Assembly: GCA_965153455.1 (NCBI GenBank)
Contig: OZ234496.1
Location: 15,244,304 to 15,308,303 of the forward strand
Reading direction: 5' to 3'
Origin: Sphagnum compactum
Taxonomy: Eukaryota; Bryophyta; Sphagnopsida; Sphagnales
DNA length: 64,000 nucleotides
Part shown: piece after piece, positions 33,301 through 44,882 of the stretch
How positions within the stretch are numbered: the first letter of the stretch is position 1
How the letters are laid out: every line of letters begins with the position of its first letter
Translations under genes and position numbers: made by a program
Notes under the pieces: generated by a model
Told to the model about the DNA's origin: nothing
Database searches by the model: none
What the model saw: only the letters and a program-made list of their open reading frames with translations

Positions 33301-36300
33301 TATCAAAATTTCAATGTGAAGTAGGTTTGAACACTATATTAACCAATCATTTTCAAAAGTACTTTTAATTTATTTTTATAGTACCAAAGTTGTTCAAATT
33401 TTGTATGTAACCTACCATAAACTAAATGCAATGACATGTTTTTAAAATATTTTTACTTAAAGATGTTTTGAATCTACTTTTTTCTTGTGTTTACATAAAA
33501 AATTATTTCATTTAAAGACTAGACTTGGGTGGACTACCTTTTTTGTTTACTTTAGCTTGTTGGCACCCTCGTAAAATAAATACCTCCCAATTTCATCAGT
33601 CTTATTAGGTTTTTCTTCATGAAATTGTTGTTACAAGACATTTGCAAGGGAGGAAGTTGGATTTTGAAGGAGGTTCAATGGCATCATCTAAAAAGACACC
33701 AATTACCATTGAAAGAAAGGTATTCAAATGTCAAAAAAATTACCATTTTGTTGTTACTTGCAAGATGCAAACATTATGGGGGATGCTATCACAATAGGTT
33801 TCAAAAACGCATGTTGTCATCTTTTGTTATTCATTTCATTTATGGTTGAATGAAAGTAAGAAGAGAATTGAGATATTTCTAAAACACAACCTAACAATTT
33901 CAACAATATTTAGATGCATGAAGATTAATACTATTTTGATTTTCCACTAAAAATATTTTGCATGGTAGAAGACTAGCCTTCGAGGGCTTAGATGTGTTGA
34001 GCATCAAAGGAGGAGCACTTCCAAGCCACACAAAAGCAAATCCTTACTTTTATTATGTTATATTCTAGTTTTTATTCACAATTGTATAAAGAAACCATGA
34101 AAGCTAATTGTGATGTTATCATCCTTCGAGATCTATTCTTTTCTTCATTTACATTCTTCTACTTCCAAGTTTGCATTATATGATTAATCATGTTTGCCAA
34201 TAATGCAAGATATTGAGGGGCACAATGGCACACATAGCCAATTCACAACCTAATCATTTAGAGGTACACATTTCAATACTAAAAATTTGGATGAAAAACT
34301 TACAATGTAAAAATGAGTCATCATTGACCATATTGTGAGTTTTCTATAAAAGGAAATTGCTACTACAACCCATGTTGCAATGAAATTTTACTATGAAGAC
34401 ATGTCAAATTTGATATTATGTTTCACATCAAAAATGCCAACCTAATGGAAAGAATAATGGAGCAGGTGTGAATGGAGATTTATACATATTTCACCAAGCA
34501 TCTCCTAATTTGTGACATAGCATTGAGGGAGGATTTCTTGCAAGAAATATATCAACATTATGAAATGAATTTGCACCCAAAGTTGTTGACAAAAAAAGTG
34601 AAATATGGGTCACAAATAATGGTTAACAACAAAGAGAAATTCAAGTGGCTAAAGATTTGGAATGAATTTCAAGTAGTAAAAAAAGTTCCACAAGTATGGC
34701 TTCTTTGATGTAACTTTTGACAAGTGGTTACATAGGCAATTTTATGGTATTGGGTGAACATTTGAAGGGAAAGTGTGGTTTGAATTCCAATAATGTGAGA
34801 GAACAATTCAATGAATTGATCACATGTCATGTGGGTACAAACAAAATACAATGAGCCAACGATATTACTTTAGAAAAGGAATGCATGTCTTTTTGCCCAA
34901 AAATATTTTTTTCATACAAATGAATTTTGAATTTTTTTTTTTTGCAATTTGTTGTAATAAATTCTTATAATTTTCCCAGTACATGAGATCATTTTTTGTT
35001 ATCATTTTGAATAAATATGAATTTTTGAAAGTGTGTTGATTCCTTGTAAATTCAATGTTTTATTTTTTTTAAATGGTGACAAACTCAAATCATAACCAGA
35101 AAATCAATTTTATGTTGTCTTTTATAATAAGCTACAACTTTCCTTAGCACATCATATAAATTATACCCCATTTACATGTGGTACAGGATTTTTAATGTTC
35201 TTGAATTTTGGATCAAGTTTGAAAAGTTCTTTGAATTTTAAATTTTTAAAATTCCACATTTTTAGGGTATGAGTGATTTTTGAATGTGATTAATAGGTTT
35301 TTATCTTTTAAAATTTTTCCCCATCAAAATATTTTTATTATATGAATCCTTTTCATAGTCTTTGCAAAATTGGCTCCTTCTAATGCAATAGATGTTCATT
35401 TTCAAACACCCTAAACCAAAATTAAAAATTTCATCAAATGGATTTTTGGTTTGAATTCCTTGACATTAATATGAACGAAAAATCAACAAATTGCCATGAT
35501 TTCCATGGTTTTAAATGGTAAAACATAAATAAATATTTTATTTTAATTTATTTTTTCAAAATGGTCTCACACCTTTTTTGGTTCGTTGGATTATGATTGC
35601 ACCCATATGAATTCATGCAACTATCAAGGAGTTTAATGTGTCAATAGGGGACACAACATGCATTCCAAGCTTGTTAAACTGCATGCAACATTAAAGGTAT
35701 GAAATTTAGGAAACAACCTTTTACATGGAATTTAAATCCAAGGATTCCATATTGGAAATAGCAAGACTTAGGACCTTCAAGTAAGAGGAATAAAAACAAT
35801 GAAACATGTGTTTTATAGGTACAACACCCATCATACATGAAAATATGAATGTTTTTTTAAAATTTTGTTGCAAAAATAAACTGAAATTCATTTAACTTAT
35901 CATTCATTTTTTTGAACAGAAAAAACCTTGATTTTATTTTGCTTAATTCAATGCCAAAATTAAACCATTCCAATTTATGGTGATCAAAACACCATCATTT
36001 TTTTAAATATTTTTATTTTGGTATTATCATTTTCTTTAATCTTATTATTAAAATTAATAAAGATACAAACTTCTTTTGCCATTAAATTTTTTAATTTGTA
36101 TATTGAAATTAAAACTCCACTTTAAGGTATTCAACATATCATCATTTTTTCTTTTCATTTTTGGGATCTTTGAATGGACATTAATTTCAGTATCAAATAC
36201 ATCATGAAATTTTTAGAGCTTGTCACTTGTTTTATAAATTTAAAAAAATTGTGCATTTTTTTTGTTTAATTTTTATACCAAAATTTTAAAAATCAACATT

Positions 36301-38012
36301 CCTTTGCGTCCCATTTTGGCTCATTTAACTTTAAGTTTGGTGCAAATAAAAACATTGTTCTTTTTAAACTTGAGTTTTTTTGTTTTGTGTTGATTTTTTA
36401 TCATCTCTATTTGTATGCTCTCTTTTTAATTTTGCTATCAAAATTAAGAAAATATTTACAAGGTACCGTAATTTTTTTAATTTTGACATCAAAAGTAACA
36501 AAATAATATCATGATGATTTTCCATGTTGCTTTTTCTTCTTTTAAATTAGTTTTCAATAATAACATCTAGCTTAATTTCAATGTCAAAATTAAGAAGATT
36601 TTGAAATGAATGTCATCCCATCATTGTCTTCTATATTTTCTAATTACTTTCATAAATCCATCATGGTGGATTTCGGTACCAAAACTAAAATATATGAAGA
36701 CATTTTCATGCCATCATCTTTTTTTCCTTTTAGATCTTTCATTGCATCATCGTTTTTTTCATTATCAATTATGTGTATTTCCTTCTTCCCCATCTACCAT
36801 TTCTGATACGTGGAATGATGTTTAAACTTGATTTAAACTAAAATTCATGCATTAAAAACATCTATCCTTATTTCATGTTTGTTGTTCCATAATTTCCTAA
36901 CTTTTGCCAAGTTGGACATTTTTGGGAAAACATTGTCCTATTTGTGTTACCCCTTTCCTTTGGAACAAGTAATTCCTTTTCATAGTCTATGTGTGGATTG
37001 CATTGGCAGTGGATGTTGCAACACTACTATTAACTTGAATAATTGTTTGGTTTTGTTAAATATAGTTAGTTATAAATGATATACCATAAATTGTTTGACT
37101 AACATGCACTTAAACCAAAAGTTGAAACATTGGCACAATGTTTGTGCATTCAAAATACATCATAACATTTCATCAAATGCATGGTTCTTATCAATTGATT
37201 GCATGTGTTAATGTTGTGGATGATTATCACATTGTGGTTGAAGGAATCAAATATTCAAACTATAATTTGAACACCTTTTCATTAACAAATAGATCACTAT
37301 GTAATGGACACTAGCAATTTTTTGACCTTGTGCAAACACAACAAATGTGATGGAAGGATTTGACCAATCATTACAACATATATTGTTTTTGTAATTGGTG
37401 TTTTTCTTAATTTAATTTAGAATAAGTTTAAATTTGTGCGACATTCAAACACATGTTCGAAAAAACCACCCTTGGGCCTTGTGTAATTGTATGACATTTT
37501 GAAGGCTCCAATGTTTTATAACAAAATATTGGAGTCTAATGAGTTTTTAAAAGATTATATGTTTGTAACACACAAGAATTTTTTGTTTTTGTTTACTCTG
37601 TAAGAGGCACTAAGGGAACATAAGTGAACATACATAGGGCTTGAAGAGAAGAATTTAATGGATAATATCTTTACTATTAACTAAATTGACTAAGCTATCA
37701 TAAGCATGCATAGGAAAAAAAAACAAAAGAAAAAGTAGAGGTTTTCTAAGAAAGATTAATGCCACCTAGTTGACATTTTATTTATTTTGTTTTTCTTTGT
37801 ATAGGGTGGACTATTGAGGGGTAAAGGGATATTAGGTGAGAGGGATTTTATTAATCACGCCACTCATTTTATTTATTTATTTTCATTTTTCAAATTGGAG
37901 AGTGAGGAAGATGGGGTGGGGGGCTTCCATAAGTCACCTACCCACCTACTTGTTTTTCCTTTTTTTTTTAGGTTTTAGGGTTTTTTTTTTGCCCCAATTT
38001 TTCAAGTTGAAA

Positions 38013-38038
38013 GGGGGGAGGGGGGGGGGGGGGGGGAG
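38013..38038 (+). repeat. Poly(G) tract
   Basis: Twenty-six bases that are nearly all G, broken by a few A. This can form a G-quadruplex and is prone to assembly or sequencing error in length. Confidence 0.85.
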
Positions 38039-40525
38039 GCAAAGGGCTTCCATTAATCATTTATTCACTTTTTGAATAATAATATACATATTTCAAATTA
38101 CTAAGTGGCCTTTGAAAAATGTCACCAAAATACATCTTGAGGGGGTCAACATACATAGTTTACAAGTTAGCTTAACATAACTAGCACATAGATTACACAC
38201 AACCACATACAAAGGTCTCTTTCACTTGAGAAAATTTCAATTAGACTTGGACAATTTCAATCATTCACATTATGCATGTCAATCCAAAAATTATTTCAAC
38301 CTCACATGTAACAACTCGTGAAATTTTTGTTTTAGTTGAAGAATTGGCTACATTATTTTCACCCATCTATTTTATAACCAAAGTGTTATAATACCACTAA
38401 AAATTCACTTGTGTGGAGGAGACAACATGCTAATCCATTTGGTTTTGTTATTCCAAAAAATTGTAATATTTTGTTTTGAATGAGCTCTACAAGCTTGCAA
38501 TGTTTTATGTGCTTCTTGGGTGATGGTACAAAATAGTTGTACATAGTTGCAAAAGGGTTCCAAGTTTGTAAACAATGAACACGGTAGAAATGGTTTGGAT
38601 AGCAAGGCTGGTATAATTTGTTGTGCAATGCACACCAACAACATTCAAAGCATGCTTATCCTTGGACTAAAAGTGACCCCTATTATAATGTTATAACATA
38701 CAATATATACACCAAAATACACAAACTAATAAATTACAAGTTTTAGATAACCCCCCATACATTATAAGAAATTGTACTAACATGTTAATCAAATTGTTTA
38801 ACATAGATCCAAATATCATGCTTTCCAAGTTTAACCATGTGGGTACATGCTTGACAATGTTCCACCACATAGGCACGTCATTTATCCAACACTACTTATT
38901 CAAGATTGATTATCGATAAAATTTAGCTCAACACAAGACACCTCTAAAATGTAGGCTAGAAAAATTCCTTTTTAAATGCATCATGTTATGTATGTTCAAA
39001 GGGAAACAACTTAAAAAATAATAAAAAATGATTTGAAGACTATAATCCCTAATCCACTAAAAAAAAACTTATATTTGAAATTGGAAGGAGGTTTCATAGT
39101 AGACATAATAGTTGGAGACACATACAAAGGTTTCAAACCTAAGTACATGCACAAATGTGAAACCAAGCAATCAAACTTTGAAATGCACACCACGATTACA
39201 AGTATGATTTGCATACCCAAAGACACATATAGAACTGAAGAGCAATTGCAAGAATGACGTAGAGCAAATATAAAACAATCAAGCAAAAAAACAAATTCAT
39301 ATAAGGAATCAAAACATGAAGCACAAATCAAGCAAACTATAGGTTTTTACTTGCTTACCTTTATTTAGCTAGACCTTGACTTGATTTCTCATTAGATGAA
39401 CATCAAAGTTATTTTTTGTCTCCCGCTTCCAAGCACATGAAGGTTGCTTATGAATTCCTTTGAATGATAGTACACAACCATTGGAGAACTCCATCATGGA
39501 TAAAATACAAGACCTAAACAACCCTAGGACCCACTCAACCCACCTTGAAGCATAATCCTTGCATACTAGTTCAAAGCTCTAGACACAACTTATGAATTTA
39601 AAACAAACATTACAACCTAATTTCCCAACCAAATCATTGATCAACCAAATTGTTACCTCCCACAAGAGCATTGCTTCAATCCAACACAAATCACCTCTCA
39701 ATGTGTTCCAATGAGGGCACACAATAGTTACAAAATCTTGTTCATGAATGAGATCAAAATGCAAGAATGCACCTCACCTTACCTCGAAGCTCCTCAACCC
39801 TCCTTTCACCTCAAAAAAGAAAGAAAGAAAGAAAAAGGATGCATGGAATAGGTGAACTTGACCCTAGCTTTGGGCTATGTGTTTAACGAATGCTAAATCT
39901 AAAAATTAAACTTGAGGAATTAATGGTTTGGAATTGAATTCTTAGGGATTAAGGAGGTTGGTTGCCCTAGGTCATGTACTTGAAAGAAAAAAGCCAAAAC
40001 AATCACACACTCATTTCATTTCAGAAGAGAACTCTACTTACAATAACCTTCATGTGAGCATTCCACATTCACAAAAGTTGTTCTCTCTAGTGATTTATAT
40101 GATGATTAGGTCGTAAGAAAAAATTGGGTAAGATATTTTTGAAGTTGGGAGGAATTTGGACATCCATGCTATTAGAAAGGGATATTAGCCAAGGCAAAAA
40201 ATGGTGACCTAAGAGGTTTGAGTTTGTCCACTTTTGGAGGGAAAGGGGGGAGGTTCCTTTTGAATTCTAATGTTCCCACCATGTTCTCACTGGATCCCCA
40301 ATGGTTCCCAACTACGTTCTCAGTGTGTTTTGCCCAAGTTGCCATCTTTTCTAGAAATTGTTCATAATTGCATCACACTTTATACCATATCCTTTGCACT
40401 TTAGGCGCCTAAAGGAAATCTCTTTTTTGATGTATGGGCCAATCAAAGAGATCCATCATAAAAAAGGAAATCACTTGGGATGCAACCCCCCACCGTCCCG
40501 CCCCCAACAAGTAACTAATGCCCTA

Positions 40526-40734
40526 CTACCTTGGCAGTTTCAACACTAATTTATATTAATTTCAGGAATGTTGAAAATTTCAAAAATAAAATAAATATAA
40601 ATATATATAACAAGAATTTGTGAAGGAAAATATTGAATCCTCAAAAATATTCTATTTGCCAAAATGAAATTTTCATACTTAATTAATTAATTATTCAACA
40701 AACGTGTGTGTAAGCTACTAATTTGCCAAGGTAG
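40526..40734. mobile_element. Small TIR element (MITE-like), perfect 11-bp inverted ends
   Basis: CTACCTTGGCA at 40526-40536 is matched by its exact reverse complement at 40724-40734. The 209-bp element has an AT-rich core including AATTAATTAATTA, and no open frame. A diverged relative may lie at about 16605-16830. No clear target-site duplication. Confidence 0.6.
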
Positions 40735-42790
40735 CTGATTGGTATACAGGTAACTAATAATAAGTAACCGGAGCACAGATGAATATAAAGGGGAATTCAG
40801 TTGCAGCAATGATCCTCCATTGCTTCATGTGGTAAAGCAAATTTTAAAGTTTGGAGAAACCCCTTTAAAAACTCCTACGCTAGGCCCACTCCTCCACCTT
40901 CATATGTCATGTTTACGCAAGTGATTGCTAACTTTTGGAAGTACCCACAAAAACAACATTCTCAACCTTTTTTGAATACAACTTGTCTTCTTCTTCCCCA
41001 ATGTTCCTTCTCCTCCTCCTCCTCTTCCTCCTTGCTTTTGGCACGACTTTAAACGCCCTTACAAACTTCGTGGAACTTTTGGTTTTGGTGGAAAGGAGGT
41101 AACAACACAATCGGTTATGGTTGAAATTTTCAAATCAATTATCCCAAGTGGATGTCTACGGATGAAATATATGGAACAGATATATACAAATCGACCACAA
41201 ATGCAATTAATTATTGGATGAAAAAGTCAATTTGATAACATGGATGAAAGCTCGGGGATGAGGGTGGCATGGCGTGGCATGGCTCCCAAAAGGTGACTAA
41301 CGCATTAAGGAGTGGGCCCTCTTTTCAGAAACACCTAAACTCTCTTTGGGCATGCCGCACTTCTCACCCTTTTGGGAGCACCCTGCGTCCACTTGGAGAG
41401 GGGCGTTGCCTGGTGAAAAGCTTTGATCATTCATATGGATGGTAGAAGTTTGCTACTCTTCTACAATAGGCTCTTCTGCTCGTACAAAATGGCATTATGA
41501 TGATGGAAATCACATAATGCCCTCCCCTATGAGAAGAAGAGCTTGCCCATCCATACTCAGCAGCAAACACAAGCAATGTTAGGCATGTGGTAAGGTGAGA
41601 GCCCTTCCACTATATATTACAAAAATTCTCAAAGTGCTTTAAGGATAACTTCACTATGTTGGAGCTTCCTTCCAAAGTTTCTAATAGTAAAAAAAAATTG
41701 AAAACTAGGATTACTTTGTATTTTATGCATTAGCAAGTAAAGTGTAAGTGGTGAAATGGGTTGTTTTTCAATCCACAAAGAAAGGTTAATTTTTAGGGTT
41801 TAAAATTTAACTCTAAACCCCCTCCCCCCCCCCCCCCTCCCTCCTCTCTCTATAAATGTATAGACAAAATTGAAGTTACCACTTCAAACAAGCTTTCTCC
41901 AGCGTCTTTTTTTGGGTGCAAGTCGCCAAAATGTGAAATATAAAAATAAAAAGGGAATATCATGTCACAATGTTCCAAAATTATGTTGCAAAATTTTTAA
42001 TAACTATCTTTTTTGAACAACATTTCATCACATTTGGACTCTGATTTTAGTTTAGTAGTATTTTTTCAACCAGTTTTTTAAACTATTTAGACGATTTCTA
42101 AAAACCTGTTGCCATTTAATGCCGAATCCCTATTGGCATGCTAGCCAATGATGCAACATCAGAAAATTGAAAAAAAAATCCACCAGTCTCCATCGTGTTT
42201 TTATTGGCAAAATTTCGCCAGAAAAGAGAAATTCAAAATTCAAAATTTCAAAAAAAAAGTGATTTAGAATGTTTTCAGTTGACAGAAGTGAGAAAACAAA
42301 TTTTTAAAAAATCTTCAGGATTTATATATTTGGTTTTCATTGTATAGCCAACAAATATTGAAGGATGATAAATATTGATGAATGATAAAAAAATTTCATT
42401 AATCTCCAGATTTTGTTAAATCTTGCTAGGGACGATTGCCACTTTGGCTACAACCAAAAATTCCTTAAAAGAAAACATTTCATTCAAGTTCGGTGTTAGA
42501 AAATAATATAATAATAATAATAATAATAATAATTTGCAACTCCTTTTCTCCCTTTAATTTATATAAATAAGAATATAATTTGCTTTCGATGCGGTTTTGG
42601 CACAGAAAGTGCAATGACGAGGAAAAGATTTCTTACTCAAGGCTTCCTGTATCTACAAGTATGCTAGATTCTGAACTCAGAATGTACAAATTGTGTGGAT
42701 TCTGCGTCACGGTTAAAATGGGGGAAACAGAGAGAGAGAGGAGCATTGAGCTACCCTAGTGGCTGGCTCAGGGTTCGGTTACCAAAGCTG
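40735..42790. other. Intergenic DNA with homopolymer and simple repeats
   Basis: Contains a C-rich tract at about 41818-41847 and a TAA run at about 42501-42533. No coding feature recognised. Confidence 0.55.
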
Positions 42791-43190
42791 GGCCACAGTG
42801 AACAAAGCACCCACTAGCGCACCCATGAAGGATGGATGGTAAGTGGTCACGAAACAGTTTTCTGTTGAGTTCCAGTTCCCCTAGGTAACCATGGTGGTTA
42901 AGCTCAGTTGCTTCTTTTTACCACTTACCTACTAACAACCCACAAGCAAGTTGCTTAGTAAGTAGGTAGTAAAAAACAGCCCTTGTCTATATGTATAAAC
43001 CATCTACTACTTCCCTAGTAGTAGTTACCTATTTTCTTACCTATCCACCTATATATATATATATATATATATGAGACCTATTTCTTACATAATTGGTTAC
43101 CAAGTTGAAACCATATATACTAACTCAGTTGAGATTCATTCATCCACGACTGAGTAATAACAGGCATCCAGTGGATGGTGTGCTGGTGGG
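42791..43190. mobile_element. MITE-like dispersed element, copy 3
   Basis: About 400 bp. The left end GGCCACAGTGAACAAAGCAC (from 42791) matches the inverted right end of copy 2. The right inverted end is retained only as CATCCAGTGGATGGTG and GCTGGTGGG (to 43190), so the outermost 10-12 bp are lost. The core follows the order seen in copy 2, including TTTTCTGTTGAGTTCCAGTT, TAACCATGGTGGTTAAGCTC and TTGGTTACCAAGTTGAAACC, with an internal (TA)n run at about 43049-43073. Confidence 0.8.
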
Positions 43191-43215
43191 CAGGGTAAAG
43201 CCCGGTGTAAAAATC

Positions 43216-43376
43216 ACATGTTTGTTGAGCGCCCCGATCTTAGATGTAGGTAGACTAATCGTCGCTGGTGTCAGCTGCGAGGCCAGCGTTCAGCCGGCGC
43301 ACTCGCAGGCAATCAGATGCTCCCCAACGCCTCGCTGGAGCGTGACGAACAGGCGCTGATTGATAACATGTTTGTT
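43216..43376. mobile_element. GC-rich 139-bp insert flanked by an 11-bp direct repeat
   Basis: ACATGTTTGTT at 43216-43226 and again at 43366-43376 brackets 139 bp of clearly GC-rich sequence (43227-43365) in AT-rich surroundings, as expected of an insertion with a target-site duplication. The insert contains complementary words (GCTGCGAG and CTCGCAG) that would form a hairpin, and loosely inverted ends (GAGCGCC and GGCGCTG). It is not 5S rRNA or a tRNA that I can recognise. The element class is unknown. Confidence 0.55.
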
Positions 43377-43829
43377 TTTTATTGAAAAACTTCCGTGATA
43401 CCCAATGGGTACTGACTGAATATCCACCAGGTATCATGGCAAAAAATATATATATATTAATTTAAAATTAGAAAACTTAATTTTAAAATTAATTTAAAAT
43501 AAAATTTAAAATAAAAATTATCTATATATATGTACACACACACACACACAGAGCTTTATTAAAATGTAATGCTCACAAAGGTCTTCGTGGGCACTTAACG
43601 TTTTGTAGAAGGTACGGTGAAACATATTTACGTTGTAAAGCTTGCGGGCTCTTTATGCAAAGTAAGGTGCTCTCCAGGTACACTAAAAAAAAATTAAAAA
43701 ATACAGTGCACTTTTTTTTATGTTAGGGTTAATCAAGTTACAAATACCAAAAGAAAAAAAGAAAAGAAAAAGAAAAAAGTTTGAAGAAAGAGGGTCCTTG
43801 ACTGGAGCTTTGCTCGTGTCACTACAAAT

Positions 43830-44125
43830 CTATGGACTTTGTACATTTGGATATCAGATCCAATCCACAAAGACGATGGATTTTGGAGTTGCACATTTCG
43901 AACTGAGATCCACAGATATGCTAGGTTTGTGGAGCTGTACAAGAAGAAAGTGTGACTTTGCGGAACAAATCTATGGAAATTTGTTCATTTGGAACTGAGA
44001 TCCACAGATGGGGTAGATTTGTGGAGTTGTACAAGAAGAAAGTGCGACTTTGTGGAACAAATCTATGTAATTCGTACATTTCGAACTGAGATCCACAGAT
44101 ATGGTAGATTTGTGGGGTTGAACAA
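43830..44125 (+). repeat. Tandem repeat, about 91-bp unit, roughly three copies, upstream of the BAGP1-like gene
   Basis: GAACTGAGATCCACAGAT recurs with GATC at 43907, 43999 and 44090. Each copy continues through GGTAGATTTGTGGAGTTGTA and AGAAGAAAGTGCGACTTTG. Overlapping frames on both strands are by-products of the repetition. Its position 0.75-1.05 kb before the start codon puts it in the promoter or a 5' untranslated exon. Confidence 0.85.
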
Positions 44126-44882
44126 GAAGGCAAACGCGGCGTTGATTGTCGGTCCCGGAGGTTTTTGTTGCAAGTTCGCCGTGCGGGATTTCGTTGCAGC
44201 GCTGAAGAAGAAGAAGAAGAAGAAGAGGAGGGGTTTGCAACAAAGAGTTGACTAGTGCTTTCCTTACAGCATAATTTTCATGGAAGTGAAGAAAATTTCT
44301 GGGAATTTGTTTTCATAGAGGAGGTGAAGCCAGATAGATGATCGCTTCTCCCGTTGTTGAAGAAGCAGGAGAGCTGCCGGCTTTTAAGTCTTTGATGATC
44401 TGCAATGCTCTATAGCACTGGTGGTCGCTAGTTGGGGATTGAAAAGCTTTTGACAATTTCTGAAAACCAACTTGTGTGTGATGGTGGTCAATTAGAGAGC
44501 ACAAAAGAAGGTGCAGCGGCAAGAGAAGCGAATTGTGAGGACTGGAACTGGTTTTTTTTGTTTGTTTGGGTTCAAGGACGGTTTTTGATGGAAAGCTTGG
44601 TGATTTTGAAGAAGGTGAAGAAGACGGGGAGAATTTCATGAATCATGAGTTTGAGATCATGCTTGCGACTTCTTTCATTTCCAGGAAGAATTCTGAAGAA
44701 ATCGTACACTGGTGTTGATGACACAAATGGATGAGGAGGAGGAGGAGCAGAGAAACTTAGTGTTGAAAATTCGCCAACAGTTTTTGCATTCCTTTGTTGC
44801 TACATGCTGTTGTTGTTGATGTAATTGGGAGGCGTAGAAAGTGAATCACAAGAGCGCGACAGATAATTGTGTTAGAACTCTT
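44126..44882 (+). promoter_or_regulatory. Upstream/leader region of the BAGP1-like gene
   Basis: GC content rises here relative to the flanks, and a GAA run lies at about 44205-44230. In-frame TAG at 44835 precedes the proposed start, so the protein does not extend upstream in this frame without splicing. The transcription start and TATA box could not be placed. Short upstream open frames exist, but their use is unknown. Confidence 0.4.

Larger units (their letters stand above)
28355..40525. other. Long AT-rich gene desert
   Basis: About 12 kb of highly AT-rich DNA. Many open frames of 60-106 residues are present but all are isolated, low in complexity or without any motif. Landmarks inside are a G-box-centred palindrome at 30342-30373, a telomere-like TTTTAGGG unit near 37970-37983 and a G tract at 38013-38038. 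I see no RNA gene. Confidence 0.5.

Noticed and set aside
40928-41110. Minus-strand 60-residue frame with a poly-Arg run
   Set aside because: The basic run is a CTC/CCT microsatellite read backwards, with no supporting context.
43093-43437. Open frames of 60-88 residues on both strands across the GC-rich insert
   Set aside because: They arise because the insert is GC-rich and stop-poor, and they span an insertion boundary. No domain seen.
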